From Clostridia bacterium BRH_c25 (GTDB lineage Bacteria; Bacillota_A; Clostridia; Lutisporales; Lutisporaceae), in the NCBI GenBank assembly GCA_001515955.1, contig LOES01000062.1:1-31473 (forward strand): a stretch of 31,473 nt of DNA, given 5' to 3'. Both the position numbers and the translations under genes were made by a program. Positions 25,613 to 31,473 of the stretch are shown piece after piece. Each line of letters starts with the position of its first letter. Position 1 is the first letter of the stretch. Below the pieces are notes generated by a model. The model did no database searches and was not told where the DNA came from. It worked only from the letters and a program-made list of their open reading frames with translations.

Positions 25613-27070
25613 ATGCCAGAGATAACTATTGTGGGACTTGGACCAGGTGACTACAGGCAGCTGAGCTTGGAAGCCCTTGAGATTATAAAGGGTGCAGAGA
25701 CCTTGGTTCTGAGGACTGAGAAGCATCCTGTGGTAGATCGTATCAGAGAATCAGGCATCAGCTTTACATGCTGCGATGATATTTATGACAGCGGGGAATC
25801 CTTTGATGAGACTTATGAGAGGATTAGCGAACGTGTATTAAGTCTTTGCAGTGAAAAGGGCAAAGTAGTATATGCCGTACCGGGACATCCCCTGGTAGCG
25901 GAAAAGAGCGTTGAGCTTATTGCAGCAAAAGCGGGAGAGAATATAAAAGTCAGCATAATCCCTGCGCTGAGCTTTATAGATGTTATATTAAGTGTCTTGA
26001 GGATAGATCCGGCCAAAGGACTAAAGATTATTGACGGATTGAGCATCAGAACACAGAAGCCCGACAAGAACTGCGGGAATATTATTACACAGGTATATGA
26101 CAGGCTGGTGGCTTCGGAAGTAAAACTCATGCTAATGGAATACTATATGGATGACTTTGAAATCTGTGTTATAAGGGCTGCCGGAGTGGAAAATCTGGAG
26201 CGTATCGAGAGGATGCCACTCTATGAGCTGGATAGGATAGAATGGGTGGATTACCTGACAAGTGTCTATATCCCGCCTGCATTGGAGAAAGCCAGATATA
26301 AGAGCTTTGAAGAGTTGGTGGAGCTTATGCAGAGCTTGAGAAGCGAGAATGGCTGCCCTTGGGATAAGGAGCAGACAAGAGAATCCTTAAGGCCATACCT
26401 TCTTGAGGAAACCTATGAGGTGCTGGATGCCATTGAGAAGGATGATCTTGATCTTTTGGTTGAGGAGCTTGGAGACCTGCTGCTTCAGGTTGTGTTCCAC
26501 TCTCAGATAGCCAAGGAAGATGGAGAGTTTGATATTGGAGAAGTTATTACTAACATAGTAAATAAGCTGATAATCAGACACCCTCATGTTTTCGGTGATG
26601 TCAAGGCTACAAGTGAAAGCGGAGCTTTAAAGAGCTGGGAAGCATCAAAGCGCAAGTATAAAGGCATAGATACATTTACACAGACCTTGGTGGATATCCC
26701 TGAAATCCTACCAGCATTGATGAGAGCTTACAAGGTACAGCAGAAGGCGGCCCTGGCAGGTTTTGACTGGGACAACATAGAAGATGCATTTTCAAAGGTT
26801 TATGAAGAGGCTGAAGAGGTCAGGGAAGTATATAAAACCGGAGAAAATGGCATAATAGAAGGAGAAATCGGGGATTTACTGTTTTCGGTTGTTAATATAT
26901 CCAGGTTTTTAAAGATCCAACCTGAACTCGCGCTTAGAGCTACTACGGAAAAATTTATAAAAAGATTTAGGTATATTGAGGAAACGGCCTTGCAATCTGG
27001 GAAAAAACTTGATAAAATGAGCTTGCAGGAGATGGATAAGCTCTGGAACGAAGCAAAACAGCAAGTTTAG
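25613..27070 (+). CDS. mazG: Bifunctional tetrapyrrole-methylase-like/MazG nucleotide pyrophosphohydrolase (YabN type)
   Basis: A 485-residue fusion. Residues 1-220 resemble the SAM-dependent tetrapyrrole methylase fold, with GLGPGD at 8-13 and VPGHPLVAE near 87-95. From about 225 there are two MazG domains with the magnesium-binding EExxE/ExxD pattern (ENGCPWDKEQT, LLEETYEVLDAIEK, EELGDLLLQVVFHSQ, then EEAEEVREVYK and EIGDLLFSVVN). MazG hydrolyses nucleoside triphosphates to monophosphates, often cleaning non-canonical nucleotides. The fused methylase-like domain has no established role. Start ATG 25613, behind AAAGAGGCGA, agrees with the family's MPxITIVGLGPGD beginning; the frame extension to 25571 starts inside a hairpin. 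Same fusion and position as B. subtilis yabN. Confidence 0.94.
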   Translation: MPEITIVGLGPGDYRQLSLEALEIIKGAETLVLRTEKHPVVDRIRESGISFTCCDDIYDSGESFDETYERISERVLSLCSEKGKVVYAVPGHPLVAEKSVELIAAKAGENIKVSIIPALSFIDVILSVLRIDPAKGLKIIDGLSIRTQKPDKNCGNIITQVYDRLVASEVKLMLMEYYMDDFEICVIRAAGVENLERIERMPLYELDRIEWVDYLTSVYIPPALEKARYKSFEELVELMQSLRSENGCPWDKEQTRESLRPYLLEETYEVLDAIEKDDLDLLVEELGDLLLQVVFHSQIAKEDGEFDIGEVITNIVNKLIIRHPHVFGDVKATSESGALKSWEASKRKYKGIDTFTQTLVDIPEILPALMRAYKVQQKAALAGFDWDNIEDAFSKVYEEAEEVREVYKTGENGIIEGEIGDLLFSVVNISRFLKIQPELALRATTEKFIKRFRYIEETALQSGKKLDKMSLQEMDKLWNEAKQQV

Positions 27071-27098
27071 AGCAAATAGGAAAGTAGAACTATAAGAA

Positions 27099-27157
27099 TG
27101 AACCATTTGTCCTAAAAGAGCTTCAAAAAAAGTATCCATAGTCACAAAAATGGTTCA
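27099..27157. repeat. Ten-base inverted repeat between mazG and HU gene
   Basis: TGAACCATTT (27099-27108) is the exact complement of AAATGGTTCA (27148-27157), 39 bases apart. There is no T-run, so it is not a simple terminator. It could be an operator upstream of the HU gene or an RNA stem. Confidence 0.5.
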
Positions 27158-27279
27158 AATTAAGCCTTTTATGCAAAAAAAGATAAAAATTAGCGGAAAA
27201 AAGAAGGATTTTTGCGAAAGAGGTAGAATACCCATAAACAGTAAATATTTCCTACAAAATATAAAATGGAGGGAAGAAA

Positions 27280-27558
27280 ATGAATAAATCAGATCTTATC
27301 AGCAAAATGGCTGAAAAAAGTGCAATGACAAAGAAAGATTCCGAAAAAGCTCTTAAAGCACTGATAGAAAGTGTAGAAGAAGCTCTTGCAAAAGGTGACA
27401 AGGTTCAATTAGTTGGCTTTGGAACTTTTGAAGTTAAAGAAAGAAAAGCAAGAGTCGGCAGAAATCCAAGAACCAGAGAAGAGATCAAAATACCAGCATC
27501 AAAGGCTCCAATATTCAAAGCTGGCAAAGATCTTAAGGATCTCGTAAATAAGAAGTAA
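27280..27558 (+). CDS. hup: Histone-like DNA-binding protein HU
   Basis: A 92-residue HU, the usual 90-92. It has the N-terminal helices ([25 protein letters not shown]), the [13 protein letters not shown] strand, the DNA-inserting arm with [17 protein letters not shown] (including the conserved Pro of the arm), and [12 protein letters not shown] at the end. It bends and packages DNA as a dimer. ATG 27280 follows GGAGGGAAG. It has its own strong terminator, so it is mostly a single-gene unit with 210 bases of AT-rich leader. HU in this slot, between mazG and rqcP, is common in Clostridia. Confidence 0.97.
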   Translation: MNKSDLISKMAEKSAMTKKDSEKALKALIESVEEALAKGDKVQLVGFGTFEVKERKARVGRNPRTREEIKIPASKAPIFKAGKDLKDLVNKK

Positions 27559-27570
27559 GTACATATTTAA

Positions 27571-27600
27571 GAAAAATCAGGCTTTAGGGCCTGATTTTTC
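27571..27600 (+). terminator. Terminator of the HU gene
   Basis: A 12-base perfect stem: GAAAAATCAGGC (27571-27582) with GCCTGATTTTTC (27589-27600), six-base loop, with T5 in the descending arm. Confidence 0.88.
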
Positions 27601-27623
27601 GCTATCAGGAGGATGTGAGTATA

Positions 27624-27866
27624 TTGAGACTTGACAAGTATCTAAAGAATTCCAGGCTTATAAAAAGAAGAACAGTAGCCAAGGACGCCTGCGAAGGCGA
27701 GAAGGTTTATCTAAATGGCAAGCAGGCAAAGCCAAGCGCAGAGGTCAAGGTGGGAGATACAATTGAGATTGTGTTCGGCGAAAAAAGCATAAAGGCTGAA
27801 ATCGTAGATATATCTGATAACGCATCAAAAGCAGCAGCAAGAGAAATGTACAGGCTTATTGATTAA
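27624..27866 (+). CDS. rqcP: S4-domain RNA-binding protein RqcP (YabO)
   Basis: An 80-residue protein that is almost entirely an S4 RNA-binding domain (RLDKYLKNSRLIKRRTVAK, VYLNGKQAKPSAEVKVGDTIEI). In Bacillus, RqcP works with RqcH on 60S-like stalled 50S subunits, supporting alanine-tailing in ribosome quality control. The start chosen is TTG 27624, giving the family's MRLDKYLK beginning, 11 bases after AGGAGG; a GTG at 27615 would sit only two bases from the ribosome binding site. Its stop codon lies at the base of a long hairpin (27865-27918). Confidence 0.92.
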   Translation: MRLDKYLKNSRLIKRRTVAKDACEGEKVYLNGKQAKPSAEVKVGDTIEIVFGEKSIKAEIVDISDNASKAAAREMYRLID

Positions 27867-27969
27867 GTGCTTTTCAACACAACAAATTTCCATTTATTCA
27901 AGTGTTGAAAATGCACTTCATTGATGTTGTGCCTCTACAGGATTAGCAATACTTTCTGTGAAGAGGCAC
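27865..27969. other. Two consecutive strong hairpins after rqcP
   Basis: Hairpin 1: AAGTGCTTTTCAACAC (27865-27880) with 27902-27918, one bulged base. Hairpin 2: GTGCCTCTACAG (27929-27940) with CTGTGAAGAGGCAC (27956-27969), a two-base bulge. Neither is followed by a T-run. The remaining 150 bases to yabP hold the sigma-E promoter candidate. Confidence 0.6.
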
Positions 27970-27991
27970 ATACCATCCATGGTTAATTTAT

Positions 27992-28019
27992 TCATATTTG
28001 CGGTCCCCCAGCATATAAA
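27992..28019 (+). promoter_or_regulatory. Candidate sigma-E promoter of yabP
   Basis: TCATATT (27992-27998) matches the sigma-E -35 KMATATT completely. After 13 bases CATATAAA (28012-28019) matches six of eight in CATACAHT. yabP/yabQ are sigma-E genes in B. subtilis. Confidence 0.6.
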
Positions 28020-28118
28020 TATACAAATCGCTTATATGCCGATATAAATCGCACTGGAAGATTGCAGATGAAGAAGTAAATAAAGGATATAGTGCAAAAC
28101 ACATTGGGGGGGGTTTAA

Positions 28119-28406
28119 ATGGAAGAAAAGAAGCTAATAAAGTCAAAACCTCACAATATTACGATAGAAGGACGGGAAAGGCTTATAGTTACCGGTGTCA
28201 GAGATGTAACAAGTTTTGATGACAATACGGTCGCATTGGATACTGAAGCAGGAGGCCTCACTATAAAAGGAACAGATTTGCATATTAACAGGTTGAGTGT
28301 AGATGATGGAAACTTGTATGTGGAGGGGTATATAATTTCCTGCATATACAACGACAAAATGGATGTCAAAAGAACCGGTAGTTTTTTGAGCAATATATTC
28401 AAATGA
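28119..28406 (+). CDS. yabP: Sporulation protein YabP
   Basis: A 95-residue beta-rich protein of the YabP/YqfC family. It has an 'HNITIEGRERLIVTGVRDVTSFDD' beginning and the typical LDTEAGGLTIKGTDLHINRLSVDDGNLYVEG core at about 44-74 (given by position; the hallmark words are TIKGTDLHI and LYVEG). In B. subtilis it is needed for spore coat/cortex formation, made in the mother cell. ATG 28119 follows an unusually long run of eight G, GGGGGGGG, seven bases upstream. A good sigma-E promoter candidate lies about 100 bases before. yabQ follows after 120 bases. Confidence 0.93.
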   Translation: MEEKKLIKSKPHNITIEGRERLIVTGVRDVTSFDDNTVALDTEAGGLTIKGTDLHINRLSVDDGNLYVEGYIISCIYNDKMDVKRTGSFLSNIFK

Positions 28407-28526
28407 AGCTTGATACAATCAATAATAGCTTTCTGTCCTTAAAAATGGCATGGTTGATTACAGCTTGGCGATGTAGTTAACTATGCCGTTTATATCTGAC
28501 AAACTGTGTGCTGAGGAGGTCTTTTA

Positions 28527-29054
28527 GTGGAAACCGTTCAATTCCAGAGTTATGTATTCTCCTATTCAGTGTACGGGGGAATACTCATAGGTATTTTATA
28601 TGATATTTACAGAGCCATAAAGGGAAAGAAGAAAAGTGAAAGGTTGATTACATCCTTATGGGATGCACTATTTCTTTTATCTGTATTCTTCGTTGTGATA
28701 TGGGCGGTTTTTTCAAGCAGCTACGGAGATATCAGAGCTTATGTTTTCATAGGCTTCCTGGTAGGGTTCTATTTATTCGAAAAGCTTCTTGGTAGGATTG
28801 TGGTAGGGGTATTTCATTTTTTGTACAGAAAAGCAGCGCTTTTTTTAAAGAAAACCAATAATATTCTTGCCTTGCCTGTTAAGCTGCTTTGTTCCTTTCT
28901 CTACAGATGCTATAACAGCTTTATACATATATTGGGGAGAGGAAGAATCAGGTTAAGAAAAGCGCGAAAATTGCCGAAACAAGTAATATACGACTATAAG
29001 AAGTATTATGGACTGATAGTGAAAAGAAAAAGCAAAAAAGAGCATGGAAATTAA
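28527..29054 (+). CDS. yabQ: Spore cortex membrane protein YabQ
   Basis: A 175-residue membrane protein. The family-typical start (YVFSYSVYGGILIGILYDIYRAIKG) places a first membrane segment at about 8-25 followed by the conserved DIYRA. Further segments lie at about 44-63 and 70-90, and the C-terminal 70 residues are very basic. In Bacillus YabQ sits in the membranes around the forespore and is required for cortex. The start is GTG 28527, six bases after GAGGAGGT. The yabP-yabQ gap has a hairpin GGCATGGTT (28447-28455)/AACTATGCC (28479-28487). Confidence 0.88.
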   Translation: METVQFQSYVFSYSVYGGILIGILYDIYRAIKGKKKSERLITSLWDALFLLSVFFVVIWAVFSSSYGDIRAYVFIGFLVGFYLFEKLLGRIVVGVFHFLYRKAALFLKKTNNILALPVKLLCSFLYRCYNSFIHILGRGRIRLRKARKLPKQVIYDYKKYYGLIVKRKSKKEHGN

Positions 29055-29116
29055 ATTGCTTATTTAAGGCTTCATCTGAAAGGATTTTCGTACCTACCGT
29101 CGAATATATATAAGAA

Positions 29117-29315
29117 TGCGCACTAGCGTGCGCAGATGCGAGATACGAGAGTTAGGGCCAGGCTACGAAGTTATGGGGGACGGATAACAGGTCACACAGG
29201 TCTGTTACACGGAATCGCTATGCGATTACCCGTTACTTAGCTTGAAAGGAATACCCGAGCTTTTCTCGAATCTCGTATCTCGTATCTCGAGTCTGAAGAA
29301 TGCTTCGCATTCTTC
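29117..29315. repeat. Palindromic element C with GATACGA heptamer arms and nested hairpins
   Basis: The left arm 29135-29150 has two words (GATGCGA GATACGA). The right arm 29264-29293 has four (TCTCGAA, TCTCGTA, TCTCGTA, TCTCGAG). Hairpins flank both ends: TGCGCAC/GTGCGCA at 29117-29134, and GAAGAATGC/GCATTCTTC with loop TTC at 29295-29315. A third, AATCGC/GCGATT with loop TAT (29213-29227), is in the 113-base centre, which also holds GCCAGGCTACGAAG and AAGGAATACCC. It fills most of the 330 bases between yabQ and the divIC-like gene; the rest is AT-rich. Confidence 0.85.
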
Positions 29316-29384
29316 TACATATATGAAATATTTGTACATACTATATTACTATGAGATCTGATTATAAGTATTGAGGGGATGCAG

Positions 29385-29690
29385 ATGAAAAAGCGGAAGC
29401 TAAGATTTAAGAATCTATTTATAATTATTTTTATTGTTTACGCAGCGATTACAATAATAAATCAACAGTTTGCAATTTCTGAGCTCAGAGAGGCAGAACA
29501 GGCTGCAGTCTCGAAGATAGAATCTGTTAAAAAGGATAATGACAAGCTGGTGGAAATGATAAATAATGCAACTTCAGTTGAGTATATAGAAAAAATGGCC
29601 AGAGAACAGCTTGGCTTGGTCAAGTCCGGAGAGAGGGTATATATAGATCAGTCTTCTGCTGATAATAATATACAAAACAGGGATAATTAG
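29385..29690 (+). CDS. DivIC/FtsB-family septum formation initiator
   Basis: A 101-residue bitopic membrane protein. A basic N-terminus (KKRKLRFK) precedes one membrane segment (about 10-27), a coiled coil (about 30-65, ELREAEQAAVSKIESVKKDNDKL) and the conserved YIEKMAREQLGLVKSGERVYI end. It matches B. subtilis DivIC in size and position (between yabQ and the S1 protein). It would join FtsL and DivIB in the divisome. The start is ATG 29385, six bases after GAGGGG; the ATG at 29379 touches the ribosome binding site. divIC is the likely symbol. Confidence 0.9.
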   Translation: MKKRKLRFKNLFIIIFIVYAAITIINQQFAISELREAEQAAVSKIESVKKDNDKLVEMINNATSVEYIEKMAREQLGLVKSGERVYIDQSSADNNIQNRDN

Positions 29691-29772
29691 CCATAAGATT
29701 GACAGCAGAAGGGTTTTAATATATTATATCCATAGCAGTTCTATTGTTTATTAAAGGAGGAGTATTTTTTAT

Positions 29773-30198
29773 ATGCCTATAGAGGAAGGTAAGGTAGTTG
29801 AAGGAACAGTCTCAAGTATTACTAGTTTTGGAGCCTTCATTCAGCTGCCGGAAGGTAAAATGGGTCTGGTCCATATTTCAGAAATTGCAGATACTTATGT
29901 AAAGGACATAAAACACTTTATAAAGGAAAAGGATAAAGTGAAGGTTAAAGTATTGTCTGTTGAAAAGAACGGTAAAATAAACCTCTCAATAAAACAGGCG
30001 CAAGTAATTAAGAGAATAGTAAGGCCAGTGGAGATCGACTGGGAGCAGGAATCAAGAAAGAACCAGGGAAATTCATTTGAAGACCGCCTTTCAAAGTTCT
30101 TAAAGGAAAGCGATGAAAAACTTCAGCAGCTTAAGAAAAATACTGACTCAAAGCGTAATGGCGGATACAGGAAAAGCGATGGACTGCAAAAGAGTTAA
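29773..30198 (+). CDS. S1-domain RNA-binding protein (YabR type)
   Basis: A 141-residue cytoplasmic protein. Residues 5-72 are a clear S1 domain (GKVVEGTVSSITSFGAFIQL, GLVHISEIA, VKVKVLSVEKNGKINLSIK). The C-terminal half is charged and low-complexity (Lys/Ser/Asn), probably flexible. It corresponds to B. subtilis YabR, recently placed with ribosome-associated and general RNA-binding proteins of this type. ATG 29773 is 12 bases after AAAGGAGG, slightly long spacing, with no nearer start. A weak hairpin with ACTGTCA/TGGCAGT arms (30267-30287) and a T-rich tail may terminate it. Confidence 0.93.
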   Translation: MPIEEGKVVEGTVSSITSFGAFIQLPEGKMGLVHISEIADTYVKDIKHFIKEKDKVKVKVLSVEKNGKINLSIKQAQVIKRIVRPVEIDWEQESRKNQGNSFEDRLSKFLKESDEKLQQLKKNTDSKRNGGYRKSDGLQKS

Positions 30199-30383
30199 TG
30201 CAATTTGACAATATAAGAATTTCGTATTAACCGCAATCATTAAATTATATAATTATGCATAAATATACTGTCAGCAGGTCTGGCAGTTTATTGTTTGTAA
30301 TGGGCTTGCAGCTTGAGGCCTACAAATGTACTTCTATGCTTTATTGAAACAAATGAAAAATGGAATAATAAAAGGAGATGCAA

Positions 30384-31316
30384 ATGAAAAGAATAGCTGC
30401 TATCGACATTGGTACAAACTCGATGAGATTGATGCTCTGTGAAATTGTAGGCAATTCCATAGCAAAAAAGGAGAAGGAGCTTATTACAACCAGGATAGGT
30501 AAGGATGTTTCAAAGACGGGACTGATTACAGAAAAGTCACTGGTAAGAAATATCGATGCTCTGAAATACTTTAAAAACAAAGCTGACAGGTATGGAGCAG
30601 AAGCTGTGTTTGCAATAGCAACCAGTGCTGTTCGTGACGCATCAAACGGAGAAGCCTTTGCTGCTGATGCCAAGAGCCAGGCAGGAGTGGATGTCAGAAT
30701 CATCAGCGGTGAGGAAGAAGCAGAGCTTGGACTAAAAGGTGTAATGAGTGAAATTACAGATCCGGAAGAAAAAGTGCTGGTAATTGATATCGGTGGAGGA
30801 AGCACCGAGCTTGTGCTTGGAAGCATGGATAGAATCGATTACTCCATAAGTATACCTGCAGGGGCAGTCAGAATGACGGAGCAGTTTGTTGCAGGCAATC
30901 CTATAAGCGGTGATGATGCAGCAAATATGAAGAATAAGCTTAATGAACTTTTTAAAGAGCCCTTAGAATATTTAAACAAAAAAAGAATAGACAGGATAAT
31001 TGCTATTGGAGGTACTGCTACTACAGCCGCCGCAATCTTTCACGGCTTGAGCATATATGACCCTGAAATAGTACATAATACAGTTATTAATATTGGTTTT
31101 ATAGATGATACGTTCAAAAAATTTAAAGATATGTCTGTCCAGGAACGCTGCGGAGTCAAAGGATTGCAGAAGGAAAGAGCGGATGTGATTCCTGCCGGTA
31201 TATATATTCTGAAGCATCTTATTGAAGGCCTGAAAAAGGATAGCCTTATTATAAGCGAAAATGACAATCTGGAAGGAATGATAGTAAAGTACATATTGAG
31301 CAAAGCCAGGCAGTGA
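30384..31316 (+). CDS. ppx: Ppx/GppA-family exopolyphosphatase/guanosine pentaphosphatase
   Basis: A 310-residue phosphatase of the sugar kinase/Hsp70 actin fold. The phosphate 1 motif AAIDIGTNSMRLML (5-18), the phosphate 2 motif VIDIGGGSTELVLG (about 132-145) and AIGGTATTAAA (about 210-220) are in place. It has only the core two domains, like short Ppx proteins, and lacks the C-terminal HD-like extension. It removes terminal phosphate from polyphosphate or converts pppGpp to ppGpp; the two are not separable by sequence here. ATG 30384 is six bases after AAAGGAG; the ATG at 30378 touches it. It stands where spoIIE follows in Bacillus. Confidence 0.92.
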   Translation: MKRIAAIDIGTNSMRLMLCEIVGNSIAKKEKELITTRIGKDVSKTGLITEKSLVRNIDALKYFKNKADRYGAEAVFAIATSAVRDASNGEAFAADAKSQAGVDVRIISGEEEAELGLKGVMSEITDPEEKVLVIDIGGGSTELVLGSMDRIDYSISIPAGAVRMTEQFVAGNPISGDDAANMKNKLNELFKEPLEYLNKKRIDRIIAIGGTATTAAAIFHGLSIYDPEIVHNTVINIGFIDDTFKKFKDMSVQERCGVKGLQKERADVIPAGIYILKHLIEGLKKDSLIISENDNLEGMIVKYILSKARQ

Positions 31317-31360
31317 AAATCCATATATTTTAAAGGGTATAAATACCAGTAAAAAAGGTA

Positions 31361-31389
31361 TTGACGTTTAAGAGCAAAGACGATATAAT
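31361..31389 (+). promoter_or_regulatory. Strong sigma-A promoter of the tRNA gene
   Basis: TTGACG (31361-31366), 17 bases, TATAAT (31384-31389). The start point would be near 31396, about 30 bases before the tRNA. Confidence 0.85.
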
Positions 31390-31427
31390 AGTATTTGTCG
31401 TTATGGCACGGTATTTGATTCGGGTAA

Positions 31428-31473
31428 GCCGAAGTGGCGGAACTGGCAGACGCACAGGACTTAAAATCCTGCG
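31428..31473 (+). tRNA. tRNA-Leu (anticodon UAA), 3' part outside the window
   Basis: The first 46 bases of a leucine tRNA: acceptor GCCGAAG, then the D-arm TGGCGGAACTGGCAGACGC, then the anticodon stem CAGGA/TCCTG enclosing loop CTTAAAA, so the anticodon is TAA. The variable arm, T-arm and acceptor 3' strand are cut by the window edge. Confidence 0.93.

Noticed and set aside
28056..28067. Remnant of the element A hairpin (GGAAGATTGCAG match)
   Set aside because: Only 12 bases match and the second half of the hairpin is missing, so chance cannot be excluded.
22735..29315. Classical insertion sequences or a prophage
   Set aside because: No transposase, integrase or phage gene is encoded, and the surrounding gene order is the conserved chromosomal one.
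30205..30233. TTGACA promoter before the ppx gene
   Set aside because: The only -10-like word (TATTAA) is at 14-base spacing, too short.

Overview
The window is a stretch of chromosome from a spore-forming, anaerobic-type low-GC Firmicute (class Clostridia). The evidence is the gene order spoVG, glmU, prs, pth, mfd, PpiC-type foldase, spoVT, spoVB-like flippase, mazG, HU, rqcP, yabP, yabQ, divIC, S1 protein. This closely parallels the Bacillus subtilis spoVG-to-yabR region. Strong purine-rich Shine-Dalgarno sequences and frequent TTG/GTG starts fit the same group. The exact genus cannot be fixed from sequence alone; cluster III Clostridia (Ruminiclostridium/Acetivibrio-like) is only a guess.

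Layout. 1-3025: three exported or envelope-type proteins of unknown function (the first cut by the left edge, then a secreted protein with aspartate-rich calcium-type loops, then a lipoprotein). 3026-3707: a gene-free stretch holding an unusual degenerate array of about 21 bp period. 3708-4908: GNAT acetyltransferase, DUF2164 protein and a small membrane protein. 5020-6652: a tightly overlapping DNA alkylation repair operon (adaA-like regulator, O6-methylguanine methyltransferase, AlkA-like glycosylase) closed by a terminator. 6801-8450: a MarR regulator and an MFS exporter with their own promoter. 8511-9890: murC, the only minus-strand gene. 10464-11245: spoVG behind a good sigma-H promoter match, then a Met/Cys-rich probable spore-coat-type protein. 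11404-14776: nadA-nadB-nadC, complete de novo quinolinate/NAD synthesis. 14910-31316: the conserved cell wall/PRPP/translation/repair/sporulation cluster, ending with a Ppx/GppA phosphatase. 31428-end: the 5' part of tRNA-Leu(UAA), cut by the right edge.

How it fits together. GlmU and MurC feed peptidoglycan precursor synthesis. Prs makes PRPP, which NadC consumes. Pth, RqcP and the S1 protein act on translation and ribosome rescue. Mfd couples transcription to repair. SpoVG, SpoVT, YabP, YabQ and the SpoVB-like flippase belong to sporulation, and candidate sigma-H, sigma-G and sigma-E promoters are visible at three of these genes.

The least explained signal is between genes. Three palindromic elements (22735-22853, 23640-23747, 29117-29315) have arms built of 7-bp tandem repeats, and a fourth (25511-25580) consists of two tandem short hairpins. 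These four share short core sequences pairwise, as if assembled from interchangeable modules. A fifth, unrelated long inverted repeat (18007-18082) precedes mfd, and the 21-bp array lies at 3155-3510. No transposase, integrase, phage gene or CRISPR array is present.
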